DNA from: Hyperoodon ampullatus
Taxonomy: Eukaryota > Chordata > Mammalia > Artiodactyla > Ziphiidae
Reading direction: 5' to 3'
Assembly: GCA_949752795.1 (NCBI GenBank)
Contig: OX457064.1
Span: forward strand, 44,822,368 to 44,886,367
Length of the DNA stretch: 64,000 nucleotides
Every line of letters begins with the position of its first letter. Within the stretch, counting starts at the first letter, position 1. A program made the translations under genes and the position numbers. The notes under the pieces are model-generated. The model was not told the DNA's origin. It saw only the letters and a program-made list of their open reading frames with translations, and did not search any database. Below are positions 47,865 to 59,192 of this stretch, one piece after another.

Positions 47865-49675
47865 TTTTCTAGTTCTGTTTGCACTGGGATGTGATAATAG
47901 CCATTTACTGCCCTGGAAATAACCCCATGCCATTACTTTACTTCTCAAATGATGTACCTGGCTTACTACTATTATTCACATTTCATTTGGAACTGTAAGT
48001 TCAGGCCCATTAATAATAAATTCTTATTAACCTTTTCTAAAGGACAGGGGTGAAACTTTCCTGACAGCTGGATTGATTTCCATATTTGAATATCTTTCCA
48101 TTGATCAACCTCTTCAGAAAGCCTTTCAAGTAAAGACCCAGTGTTTTGATTCTATTTCCTTTTGTTTCAACATTTAATCTCTAACATTCTTTCAGTTCTA
48201 TTAGTATTAAGTACATTATCTAACACAGATGTAAAAGGTTTTGAAATTCATAAAGTCATGAACAGATATTTCTAATAATCAACTTCCAAGGCGTATGTGC
48301 TACAGATGTTTTAACATATTGAATTTTAGGAGAAAAGATATTTCCCTTTCAAAATTGTTAAAGAGATTTGAGAATGTGAGATACATGAAGAGAACATCTT
48401 TAATTAGGATTTTTCATGCCTTGGACCCTCTCTCTTCTAAATTATAAACTAAGTTCTGGTCCATATCGCTTATTCCTTATCTTTTTACTCCCTTAGAATT
48501 TGAGCAGCTCAACCATGATAGGCTGGAGCTAAATCAGTACAAGCATCTACCTTTCCTACATTGTGCTTGTCAGCCTATCTTTGGATAACTAGTTATCTGA
48601 CTGTGAATGATTTCCAAGCCTCTTGGAGGAGTGAGTCAAATGTACAGTAAGTAGACTTTGGATGAGCTGAACATCCTGTTTCAACTAGTGATGTGGTAAA
48701 TTGTTTTTCTGCTTCAATTCAGTCAAGATTTTTCTGAACCAGATAATGGGACTATGAGGATGCCAGATTTTCAGTGCCACCTTTATCATATTTTCTCAGG
48801 AAAAGTACTCACTGGCACTTAGTTCTTATTAATGGCCTAATTACAAGCCTACAATCAGGACAATCTTTACATCTATTTGTGTAGTGCCTATTTTGCTTTC
48901 AAGTAGCTCAGACAAGTTAAGAAGGCTAACGTTTGCAAGTTAATAAGAAATTCAACCTATTTTTGCTTCGGAGTCATAGTTTGGTAAGTAGTAAGAGCAT
49001 TTGCATTTAAAGTCTTTTTTTTCTAAAGTAAAACTATGATATTATCTGTTTATATTAAAAATAACATCAACAACTGGAATAAGTCCTTCTGAAGATGACA
49101 AAGTAGCACAGTAAGAGTTCAATGGAAATATTGGTTTTTACAGATAAGGTTCTTAAAATTATATATCAGTTTACTTGGAATCATGCAATAGTTTTAGCTC
49201 TTTTAGCAAGATCATGGATTATAGGTAATTCCCATGGCTTTCTAAATATTTCAATAATAGTTTTTTTCTAGAAGTAACTAATGTGTTTTAATGTTTACAG
49301 AATTCTGGGCCATAGGGTTTTCAGTGTATAGTGCTGTAATAAATTACACTACATAATAGAGGTGACTCAGCCTGTGGCTCTAGAAACAAGATCAAACTGG
49401 ATGAAATGAAATTCTGACTTGCCGTGACAAGTGCTTGTGGCTGTACTGTGCCCAAAGAAATACCTGCCTCATCATTCTAAAAACAGCCCCACGTGAATTG
49501 GTGCTAATCTTACTTGGATGTGTTCATTTTGCCTTAGCTTGGGTTAATTTCAACAATTAAAATTATTTCATAATTCCAGTATTTTTCAAGATAGTTACTT
49601 GTGAATTTTACCATATACTGTAAGAATACCAACCATGCTTCTTACCACCATATAAAATAACTCACTAACTTACAT
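47865..49675. other. unique non-coding DNA
   Basis: No gene or transposon recognised over 1.8 kb. Bases 49370-49590 have balanced composition and could be conserved non-coding sequence, but this cannot be judged from one genome. Confidence 0.45.
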
Positions 49676-49679
49676 TTAC

Positions 49680-49848
49680 TCATTAATCAAGTATTTATTG
49701 AGTATTAACTGAGTTCCAGACACTGTACTAAGCATTGAGGATAAAATGAAGAACAGAAATAAATCTGGTCCCTGTCCTCTAGGACTTACAGTCCCTAAGG
49801 GAAGACAGAATTGAAGTATTCAACCCACTAAGTAAATAAATAGAGTGA
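49680..49848 (+). repeat. L2 3' fragment
   Basis: In order: 'aatcaagtatttattgagta', 'gagttccagacactgtacta', 'agcattgaggataaaatgaa' and 'ctggtccctgtcctctagga', then 'cttacagtccctaagggaag'. This is the standard L2 3'-end layout, and quite well preserved. Confidence 0.75.
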
Positions 49849-49962
49849 CCATGCATACCAGTTTGCTCAGGACAACCTGTTTTGAACATTTTGTCCTTGT
49901 ATAATTATCAACTGGACACTTTGTTTCAGAAATTTTTTGGTTTAGAAAATAGTCATCCTGAA
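49849..49962. repeat. probable DNA-transposon fossil, family uncertain
   Basis: The left end gtgaccatgcat and right end atagtcatcctga look like decayed inverted repeats, with 'ccagtttgctcaggacaacc' and 'tttggtttagaaaatag' inside. This resembles a MER-type element recalled as 'gtgaccatatgtcccggtttgcccgggac...'. I am not sure of the family name. Confidence 0.45.
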
Positions 49963-50334
49963 AAATGATTGTTATGGAGGGATAAAACCTGGCTTATGAG
50001 AGTGTGTCAGAGAAAGACTAGAGTCACTCCTCTACTTAAGAGCTAACAGGTCTAGAGGAGAGGGGGACGCTTCTCACACTTAGTGAACAGCAAGTGGTTG
50101 GACTCACAGACTTTAATGGGTGTACTTCTAATATCAACAGTAGAGATCCCAGGGAACATAGACGTGTTTCCCAAAAGTTGTGTTGATGGAATACCAGTGT
50201 GTGACTTTAGAGAAATCTTCATACAAACTAAGTCATCATTTCAATTTCTTTGATAAAAAGATTTGAACACTTGAATAATAAAGGGACAGGCACATAAGCA
50301 TCTCACTACTCCCTCAGCTGCAAACTGAAATGAA

Positions 50335-50565
50335 AAGCAGTGTAATGCCTTTTAGCCACTAAGAGCTTGGGTTTCACATTCAGAAGACCTTGGTTTTAAT
50401 CCCAGCTCTACCACTGACCACTTGTTTTGTGATCTTGTGTAAGCTGTACAAACTCTTTAAGCCTTACATTATTCTTTTATGAGGAAAAGAATTAATGTGT
50501 TGAAACCACTTAGACAAATGACTGCACATAGGAAATACTCTGCTAATGTTAATTGTCATTCTGTA
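50335..50565 (+). repeat. MIR SINE, near full length
   Basis: In order: 'gtaatgccttttagccacta', 'gagcttgggtttcacattca' and 'ttttaatcccagctctacca' (B-box region), then 'ttgtgatcttgtgtaagctg', 'ctctttaagccttacattat' and 'atgactgcacataggaaata', with the '...ctgctaatgttaattgtcat' end. This is one of the clearest MIRs in the window. Confidence 0.87.
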
Positions 50566-50703
50566 CCCTGACTCAATCACTTTGCATGGCCCCATCCTTA
50601 AACAGTGTTTAAAGAAATATGGTTTGGTAGCTAAAATATAATTAAAAACACTTCAGATTTTTACCTAGTCCCATGAGAATTGTCAAAGGGAGAAATGCAT
50701 TAT

Positions 50704-51175
50704 TGTATAAATTTCCTGGGGCTGCCTTATCAAATTACCACACTGGGTAGCTTAAACCAACAGAAATTTCTTCTCTCACAGTTCTGGAGGCTAGAAGTCT
50801 GCATCATGGTATCAGCAGGGTCCCATTCCCCTCTGGAGGCTCTATAAGAGAATCTGTTCCTTATCTCTTCCAGCTTCTTGTGACAGCAGATGTTCCTTGG
50901 CTTGTGGTGGCATCACTCCAGTCTCTGCCTCCATCTTCATATTGCTTTCTCCTCTGTGTTTCCAACTAATCTCCTTCTGCTGTTTTCTTACAAGGACATC
51001 TGTGATGGCATTTAGCATCCACCTGGATAATTCAGGATAGTCTCTTCACCTCAAAATCCTTAATTTAATCACAAATCAGAATTTAATCACCCATCAGGTA
51101 ATAATCACAGGTTTCAAGGATTAGGATATGTTCGTATCTTTTGGGATATGATGGGACACCATTTAGCCCATTATA
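50704..51175 (-). mobile_element. MLT1A-like LTR (ERVL-MaLR), solo
   Basis: The + strand reads 'tgtataaatttcctggggct', 'ggtagcttaaaccaacagaa', 'ctcacagttctggaggctag', 'cagatgttccttggcttgtg' and 'ccagtctctgcctccatctt', ending 'gacaccatttagcccatta'. This is the antisense of MLT1-type LTRs. A 5-bp duplication, attat, flanks it (50699-50703 and 51176-51180). There is no internal retroviral sequence. Confidence 0.88.
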
Positions 51176-51180
51176 ATTAT

Positions 51181-52447
51181 TAATGTAAAATCCATCCTTC
51201 CCATAGTGGGCACTCTTTATATCCTCCCCGTTGATGCCAGTTACTCCTAAAAACTCTCTTCCACTCTCCCAAATCCCAATCCTGGAAGCGCTCCTAACAC
51301 AGAAGTCATGTGGCTCTTTTCTGACTTTCTATCCAAACTTTTTTCTCTTAAAGAGATAAATCAATTTTGTCTTTTTGTCGTCTTGTTTCATTTTCTCTTC
51401 ACTTCACCCCTCACCCAGATTTTGCATGGCAAGATAAAATCAGGAGCTGACCCCAAATGTAAGAAGTTTTGCATCTGAGAAGCCAGGGGAGAACTGGGGG
51501 GGTATTTTGAGTTGTGATACCTTAATAAATTTTTGCTCCATAACACCTTAACCGTGACTTTTGGACCCCTGTATACAATTAAATAAATGATTTCCGTTAG
51601 GACTCAGATCCTCCTTGACTAAAGGAAGTTTATGAGGATTAATTAGCATCTCCTCTTTACTATCTCTGCTTTGAAAAAATACAGGAAAATCAGGCATGAC
51701 TCAACAAAAGTGAGAAATGGAAGAAATGTTGGGGCATCCCTTTCTTTCTCTATTAGATAAACAACACGAAAGTGCTAGTACTAACCCATAATTTTTCGCA
51801 CACTGGACACACAAGCAGAAAGTCAGCAGCAGATGGAGGTTTGTTTCCAACAAAGTGTATAACAGCATCAGGAAAGGTGCCAGTCAGAAACACAGCTTAT
51901 ATCGTACAAAGTACAGAGATTGAATCAAATCAGAAGAAAGTTGCTTTCCAATAAGATAGCTTCGCTAGAGAACAAAGAGTTTGGAAACCAGGTACAATGC
52001 TAGGAATTCTCAGTCTATTCTTGCCTCTTCCCAAAGACTGCCAAATTATTAAAATAATGATATAAATTTATGTTGGCCAAAATTTTGGCTTCACATCTGT
52101 TGAGAGAATTCTAAAGCAACAAGTTGGAAGATGAGGGGAAGCAAGGATAGCCAGACACCATTGCCACTGGTCTGTTTCTAAGCATGGAGAGACTTCTGCT
52201 CAAGGATGAGTAAGCAGAAAGTCAAAAAAATAAACAGCAATATGATGCTTATAAAATATTTGTCAGTGTTAAAAAAGTGAACACAATGCTCAATATGGAG
52301 TATTCTTAAAATTTTACTACAAAAAGCAGAAAGTAATTTCAGAAAGCATTTATTTTATATAGCTAATAATAGAGCCAACTTATAGACTCTAAATGAGAAT
52401 GTAGTGAAGGCAATATCCGTTTGGTGTCTTTGTACTGCTATACCTAT
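51181..52447. other. unique non-coding DNA
   Basis: No gene or transposon recognised. A 60-codon frame at 51772-51954 shows no domain. The sequence becomes AT-rich near 52220-52440. Confidence 0.5.
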
Positions 52448-52462
52448 GCAATATGTGTTTTT

Positions 52463-52749
52463 TCTTAAATTAATTAATTAATTTTTTGGCTGTGTTGGGT
52501 CTTCGTTTCTGTGCAAGGGCTTTCTCTAGTTGTGGCAAGTGGGGGCCACTCTTCATTGCGGTGCATGGGCCTCTCACCGTAGCGGCCTCTCTTGTTGCGG
52601 AGCACAGGCTCCAGACACGCAGGCTCAGTAGTTGTGGCTCACGGGCCTAGTTGATCCACGGCATGTGGGATCTTCCCAGACCAGGGCTTGAACCTGTGTC
52701 CCCTGCATTGGCAGGCAGATTCTCAACCACTGCGCCACCAGGGAAGCCC
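52463..52749 (-). mobile_element. CHR-family SINE (long form)
   Basis: A (TTAA)n/T tail complement is followed by 'ggctgtgttgggtcttcgtt', 'ccactcttcattgcggtgca' and 'gcctctcttgttgcggagc', ending 'gcgccaccagggaagccc'. It contains both the extra left block of the long form and the 'cctctcaccgtagcggcc' block that starts the short form, so the two forms can be aligned through it. A 15-bp duplication, gcaatatgtgttttt, lies at 52448-52462 and 52750-52764. Confidence 0.94.
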
Positions 52750-52764
52750 GCAATATGTGTTTTT

Positions 52765-53365
52765 AATTTAATTTTTATATTTAAAAATAAAGTCATGTAT
52801 ACCTATAATTTAAGGAGTGAAATGGTCCTAGAAGTTCTTTTCATGAAATGTAGTAAGTTCTTTCTCTCTTTCCCCATGTCCCACTCCTTTATTTTCTTAA
52901 GTTGGTTTTTCTGGCATTTGCATCTGAATCTCTAAATAGTATTCTTACATTGCTACTTCTACGTTTTCATTTTCTCAGGAATTATCTATTGGCTTTTCAT
53001 AGGCAAGATGTGGATTTAGTTCTCTTTCTCCCTGGCTCTCTTGTGCCTGTCCTGTAACAGCATGTCTAGTTCTCCTTCCTCCATCCTCCCACTTTGTTAT
53101 ATTGTAATTTGGTTAGATCTGTTGATTTATATTAATCAATGTTTATTTTTAACATCTACAATTATAGTGATTATCATTTAATATTTTAATTATTAAAAGA
53201 AGATAAGTTAAAACAAATGATCAACATTCTCTAAAATGTTCAATTACACAACAAAACCAGGAAGTAATTTGGAAAAAAAGAAAACTAATTTTCTTCTATA
53301 ACATAGGTACAAATTAATACATGTGATTATATTATTTACATTGATAATCAGAGAAATATAGATTC
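52765..53365. other. unique AT-rich non-coding DNA
   Basis: No gene recognised. The pyrimidine-rich part at 52850-53090 gives way to an AT-rich stretch. Confidence 0.5.
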
Positions 53366-53369
53366 AAGT

Positions 53370-54330
53370 AAGGTGGTTAAAAATGGAAAGTAATCACAAT
53401 TGTAATTCAAATACAATTTTCGAATAGCTAAAGGAAAAGAAACTAAATGTATTCTATTTTTTTAATAGAGAGAACAAAGAAAATGGTTAAGTAAACATTG
53501 AAAAGGAAAGCAGAAAATCAGGTGACAGTATAATACCAAGCTTAGCAGCTTTGATAATAAATGCAAGTGGATTGAAATCCCATAACAAAACCTTTAAAAT
53601 TCTCAAATTTGATAGATAAAATCCACAGTGTTTATAATGCTTTGACCATATGTAAAACAAAGGACATGGACTACTTAAAAGTAAAAGGATAAGAAAGATT
53701 TATCAAGTAAATGTAAAAAGAGGGTCATACTGTTAGTATCAGATAAATTAGAAATATCACACCAAAACATCCCAACAAAAGCAGGAGAGAAATGATAAAG
53801 ACAGAATCAGAAATTAACAAATTAGAAAATAGGAACAAAAATAATAGAAATGTTCAATCTTAGATTTAGTTCTTTAAAAGAAAAAAATCCCCACTCTTAT
53901 CTTGTAAAAAAAACTGCACTGGATTAAACAAACAAATACAATTCTGTTAGGAATATTCTACATGGATTATAAATAAGGCATGGTATACACCGGAATGTAT
54001 AAGATTGTTCATTAAGTGCTTATTACAAAATGATTGTCAAAGCAGTAAAAGCAATAGCTGTAAAAAACAATAACCATATACTTGCAATGAATGGTAGGAA
54101 ACTTAATGGAGAAAAGATCCCCCCAATCAGCAAACTAGAAGATAAATATCTAAGAATAAACTTAATAATAGACATACAGTTTGGACAAAGATAAAGAAAA
54201 CTAAAATCCTTTACTCAAGTACATAAAATAAGACTTTTAATAAATTAAAAAACATGTAGAAGATTTCATATCTGAAGCAAAACAAGTCACTTAAAATAGG
54301 AGCAAGATTTCATAGTTAATTGTGGAGAAA
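53370..54330 (+). repeat. L1 ORF2 remnant
   Basis: The + strand is A-rich. 'aataaatgcaagtggattga' followed by 'aatcccataac' matches the L1 ORF2 endonuclease-region motif 'aaatggattgaactcccc'. Then 'ttaaaagtaaaaggataaga', 'actgttagtatcagataaat', 'gaatggtaggaaacttaatg' and 'atatctaagaataaacttaa' follow in L1 ORF2 order, with large deletions between them. Frame is lost throughout, so no reverse transcriptase is encoded. Confidence 0.62.
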
Positions 54331-54524
54331 AAAATTTTTGATTGATAACAAAAATTATAAAGATAATTTTATTTTATATATTGGGAATTGTTTTCAAAAT
54401 GTATTTTCTCCTGTCCTCCATAACTTTGTGTACATATAGGCTAAGGAATGAGGTTGGTTGTCCACAAAAGGGGGGGTAGGATCAAAGATTGTAAAGTAAG
54501 AAAGAAGGATGATATCCCTTAGAG

Positions 54525-54862
54525 CAGTGCTTCTCAGACTTTAATGTGCATTTACCGAAGGATCTAGATTAAATGCATGTTCTGATTCTGTAGGTCTGGT
54601 GGGTCCTAAGAGTCTGCATTTCTAAAACATGTCTCAATGATGCTGCATCTGCTGGTCCATGGACTATACTTTGAGCAGCAATGCCCAGTGCAGTGATTCT
54701 CTAAGTAAGGTCCCCAGAAATGCAGCACAAGTAGATATGCAGATTCTCAGGCCTTGCCCCAGATATACTGGGTTAGAAACTCTTGGAGTGGAATCCAATA
54801 ATCTGTGTTCTAATAATGCTTCTAGGTGATTTTGATGCCCCCCTGAAGTTTGAGAATCATTG
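54525..54862 (+). mobile_element. two adjoining MER5-type hAT-Charlie elements
   Basis: The first starts cagtgcttctcagac (54525) and runs to about 54684 ('atactttgagcagcaatg'). The second starts cagtgattctctaag (54691) and ends tttgagaatcattg (54862). Both have the MER5A-like order of 'gcatttctaa' / 'ctcaggccttgccccag' and 'ggtgattttgatgcc' blocks. The outer edges carry near-identical 8-bp sequences, ccttagag (54517-54524) and acctagag (54863-54870), a hAT-length duplication. Confidence 0.75.
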
Positions 54863-54939
54863 ACCTAGAGCAACTGTCCCTTGACAGGAAGAGAACATAG
54901 AAAGTCATTTTGTGTCTGAGTCTCTTTGTGCGTGTATGA

Positions 54940-54989
54940 TTGTGAGTGTGTGTGTGTGAGAGAGAGAGAAAAGAGAGAAAGAGAGAGAC
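54940..54989 (+). repeat. (TG)n(GA)n compound microsatellite
   Basis: Direct reading: tgtgagtgtgtgtgtgtgag passes into a purine-only GA/GAAA run. The purine strand is suited to triplex formation. Confidence 0.9.
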
Positions 54990-56140
54990 TTGATTATCTT
55001 AGTTTTGTTAAAAGGTATAACTCTCTGGAGGCAGGGAGTAAGTGATTGAGGAACTATAAGAATACCAGGTGAGTTTGACAGAAAACTCTCAGTAAGGAGG
55101 TATTGCTCCTGCTTGTTAGGGAATTTCTAAGCCTCCAGGGAAACCCAATACAGTGCAGGATGGTAAACAGAGATTTATAGAGTGGTGAAACTCATTTAGC
55201 ATAACCCGATTCCTCATAGACTATGTATGTCTTATAGGACATTCCAAACCTCCATGATGGTCATGAAGGGAGCCAAGAGAGCCTATTGTGGGATTTGGTG
55301 TGGAAAATGTTGCTTTAGAGAGGGACAAAGAGACCCTTAGAAGAGGTTGAAAGGTGACTTGCCCATACTGGGAAGAGGATGAGTGTGGCGGCCGGACTCA
55401 GATATTTCATAGGGTTGGTTACTGCTGAGGCAAGGGCATTATTATTAGAGATAGCTAAGTTGCCCAGGAACCATCACAGAACTTTGCCTGTGCCTGCAGA
55501 CCAGACCAAAGTTATCTGTCATAGTGAGGGCAGAGCTGCAGGCTCAGAGATGGGGGTTGGGGTGGGGAAGGGCATGGGGAGGCAGCACTTGCTCCTTACT
55601 CGTTCTCCAGTTCCTTGACATGGAGGATACAGAGGCTTTTCTATGCAAAATCACCATCTGGGCAAAGGAAAAGAGACTGGAAAGAGAACCAAAGAAACAT
55701 GAAATCAAACTAGAGAATCTGAATGTAGAGTTGCATGAATATTTATAAACATTGTTTTTAAACAAAATGAGATGTAGTTGCTTCTAATTGTTCACCTTTT
55801 TTTCTGCCTTTAGTAGGATCTGGGGAGTCCAGAAGAGTAAAGAAAACTACACTTATTTTTATATATCTGAGTTTAGAGTGCAAATTTCAACCCCAGTATT
55901 TTTATACAAAAATTAGGTAGTAGTAATAACGATGCATCAATTCATAAAGTGAACAAATAATGTTTGGTTTTATTTTTTTACATACATTTCCCAGTAATAT
56001 TGACATCCTTAATTTAGTATTGTTTTGAGCTGTAATAAATTGGTTTGAAAATTCAATGGAAGAAATACATGGGTAAGAATAGAAAAAATTTGTTCTCTGC
56101 CCAGTGGAACTGTGAATAAATTTATTCTTTTGGTACTTCA
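54990..56140. other. unique non-coding DNA with two overlapping open frames
   Basis: No confirmed gene. Overlapping frames of 79 codons (55379-55618) and 74 codons (55524-55748) lie on the + strand, in the only CpG-bearing non-repeat patch of this part. The second ends in a charged, Lys/Glu-rich stretch. I recognise no domain in either, and chance is the default explanation. Confidence 0.4.
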
Positions 56141-56144
56141 TGAA

Positions 56145-56325
56145 TTCTGCTGTATGGGTTTAAATGCCACATATGCTACTTTCTACATTAGTTTCCACAT
56201 CTTAAAAATAGGTAATAACACATTTCTAATCATGAAGAATTGTTTTAAGTATTAATGGAATTCACAGACTTCCCACAGTGCCTGGCAGATAAGTGCTAAG
56301 TGTTAGCTAGCTATTGTCATTTTTT
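56145..56325 (+). repeat. MIR SINE 3' two-thirds
   Basis: In order: 'gtttccacatcttaaaaata', 'gaagaattgttttaagtatt', 'cacagtgcctggcagataag' and 'tgctaagtgttagctagcta', which is the MIR 3' path ('cctcatctgtaaaatggg', 'gtgcctggcacatagtaagtgctc'). Confidence 0.75.
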
Positions 56326-58185
56326 TCTGTTTTTCTTTCCCAAACTTTCCACAGTAATTTTGTATTTTCTCTAAATATGGATGTTGTAAAAGTGAAATAA
56401 AGATTACCAGCAGAAATCTTGATTTAGCATGGGGTTTTAAGGTATTTACTGCTTTGGGTATTTCAGTTAAAGATAGTAAAGTATTTCTATATTTTAATTT
56501 TTTTCTTGAAAGGAAGCAGAAAACTGTTGAGATTTGTGCTCCCTTTTCCTGATAAACTATGTCCGACAATTTTGTACGTACACCATTCTGAGAATTTCAC
56601 TGGCACCCTCAATTTCATTTTTCATGGTCATTTGAAGGAAACGAAAAGACTATAGCTTCAACCAGTTAATATGAGTAAAACACCTGACAGAAAACAATTT
56701 CAGTATTTCAGTGACTTTGAGGTGATTTGGTGGCTTACGTTTTCACTATCTTTCAATCATAATTAAAAATTAAAATTTTATGTAATTAAAAGAACTGAGC
56801 TTTGACCATAGTTCCAGTAATGTGTAGAGGCAAAAATTGCATAGTAGGCAATCTGAGATAGCATGGAGTTTGCATTTGCCATTTAGAACAGATAATCTTA
56901 TGGACCTCCTTCTCTTGTCAGGGACAGAAAATAGATTTTTGATGCTATCTAATATTGATTGAACTGCCGCATAACTGATGGAGCAAGATTTGAAGGGTAC
57001 TGTTTTAAGCAAGCTTGAAGTGCTCTTTTTACATGGTCGAACCATGTGGGGATGAGAAAATAAAACAATTCTAAAAAGAGGGATTTCATTAACTCCCTTA
57101 AAGGCAACTCTTGCCTATGAAAACCAAACTTATCAATTATTTGAGGTTACTTGGAAGGGTTATTTTAGAGGTGTGGTAGAGGAGAGATAATATGTGAAGA
57201 CTGGGAGACTCGGTTTTTTTTCCTCCCCTGAGTCAATTTACATCTAATCTGTGCAGTCTGTGGAGCTTGATGGCTTTATGCTAGCTAACTCTTATCTCCT
57301 TATTGATATTTTACTTATAATGGACCTAACAAAGTTTTTAACCTAAGAAAAATGGACCATAGGAAAATAGCAGTTATTCAGCCTTAGGGAAAAATTATTT
57401 AAATTATTTAGATATAAAAATATTTATTTTAACATTGAAAGGAGGAGAAAAGCTAATAAAAAAACTCTAATTGAAGTAATATTTCTAGATAACTTCCTAT
57501 ACAGATAGAAGAATAAATAAACTCCAGAATTCAGTTGTTTCTTGGCTTAGTATTTAATGGACTCCTACAATCTCTTTCCTTAAATAAGTGGCCTGATTAG
57601 ATTTCAGATATAATTAAGTGGTAGTTTTGAGGGCAACATTTCACAAATACAATTTTATTATAAGAAATGTTCATTGAAAATAGCACTCCATTTTATTACT
57701 AAATGGAACAATTTCAGTGTCTATAATTATTCTTTTTCACATTCCTTAAGAACCATGGGCTTAGGATCTGTTATTTTGTCTGTATATAAAACATTTTCCT
57801 ATTCATTCAAGAATATATACATGTATATATTATGCATATATATATTCTGTTTCAAAACTAATTTTTTATGAGCAGAAAAACAGCCAAATTGATTTCAATA
57901 GAAGCCTACTGTAATTGAATGTTTCAGAATTTATAGATATGTAAGTACATATATATAACACATATATAATGTTTTAGAATTTCTGAAAATATGGTCTTAA
58001 GTACTATCATGTTTTCAAAGATGCTGTTTGGCTTATTACTTTTACTTTGGTCCAAACAGAAGGGCGGTAAAAATATGAATACCAAATTTGGTGGAACACA
58101 GAATAACAGCAAATACAATGTTTTTTACTAAATTAAGAGGCTTGTGGTATAAGGATGTAACCTGAATTGATGTGGTGCACACAGG
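56326..58185. other. unique AT-rich non-coding DNA
   Basis: No gene or confident transposon over 1.9 kb. A TA-rich run with alternating atg/tat units lies at 57815-57850. Opposed frames below 100 codons are taken as chance. Confidence 0.5.
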
Positions 58186-58189
58186 ATTC

Positions 58190-58660
58190 ATCCTTGTATC
58201 CAAATAGTTGACATACAGTAAAATTCACCTGTTTTTATTTTTAAATTATTTTAGTAAATTTATTTATTTTATTTATTTATTTTTGGCTGTCTTGGGTCTT
58301 TGTTGCTGTGCTCAGGCTTTCTCTAGTTGCGGCGAGCGGGGGCTACTCTTCATTGCGGTGCTCAGGCTTCTCATTGCTGTGGCTTCTCTTTGATGTGGAG
58401 CACAGGCTCTAGGTACGCGGGCTTCAGTAGTTGTGGCTCACGGACTCTAGAGCACAGGCTCAGTAGTTGTGGCACACGGGCTTAGTTGCTCCACGGCATG
58501 TGGGATCTTCCCGGACCAGGGCTCCAACCTGTGTCCCCTGCATTGGAAGGCAGATTCTCAACCACTGTGCCACCAGGTAAGCCCCGATTCACCTGTTTTA
58601 GTGTACAGATCTGACTTTGAAGAAACAGCCATATAACCACTAATAATTTTCAATTTGATA
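58190..58660 (+). repeat. L1 3'-UTR fragment split by a CHR SINE
   Basis: Left of the SINE is 'gttgacatacagtaaaattc' plus 'acctgttttta'. Right of it the sequence resumes 'cctgttttagtgtacagatc' and '...ccatataaccactaataatt'. Together they match the L1M-type segment 'aaaattcacctgttttagtgtacagttct' and '...ccaccacaatca'. The L1 piece is therefore older than the SINE. Confidence 0.6.
58236..58586 (-). mobile_element. CHR-family SINE (long form)
   Basis: A (TTTA)n tail complement is followed by 'ggctgtcttgggtctttgtt', 'ctcttcattgcggtgctcag' and tandem 'cagtagttgtgg' units, ending 'gtgccaccaggtaagcccc'. It is flanked by the 13-bp duplication attcacctgtttt (58223-58235 and 58587-58599). It is the longest CHR-type copy here, about 350 bases. 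Confidence 0.93.
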
Positions 58661-58980
58661 TATTAAAGTGAATAATCTTTTTAAACAACCTTCTTTCCTG
58701 CTTATAAACGTGGTAAATGTGTCATGTATGAAACACTGAAAACCTCAAAGGAAAATAAGGAAAACCACTCAATATCTATACCCCCAAAACATCATGATTA
58801 ATAATTTGGTGTCTATACTTCCAAATTTTTTTCCATGTGTATTTTATATTTTACCAAATTGTACTGTGATGTGCATGCTGCTCTGTGGGGTTTTTTTTCT
58901 ATAAAAGATTCTGATTACTTTCCTTAAATATTACTTAAATAAGTGAATTAAATATTACTTAAAATTTTCCATAAGTATGA

Positions 58981-59183
58981 CTTTTTTTTTTGCGGTACAT
59001 GGGCTTCTCACTGTTGTGGCCTCTCCCGTTGCGGAGCACAGGCTCTGGACGCGCAGGCTCAGCGGCCATGGCTCACGGGCCCAGCCGCTCCGCGGCATGT
59101 GGGATCTTCCTGGACCGGGGCACGAACCCGTGTCCCCTGCATCGGCAGGTGGACTCTCAACCACTGTGCCACCAGGAAAGCCC
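58981..59183 (-). mobile_element. CHR SINE (short form)
   Basis: Poly-T, 'gcggtacatgggcttctcac' and the end 'gtgccaccaggaaagccc' identify it. A short duplication, tgacttttt, lies at 58978 (running into the tail) and 59184-59192. It sits only about 400 bases from the long CHR copy at 58236. The 80-82 codon frames in it are SINE translations. Confidence 0.94.
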
Positions 59184-59192
59184 TGACTTTTT

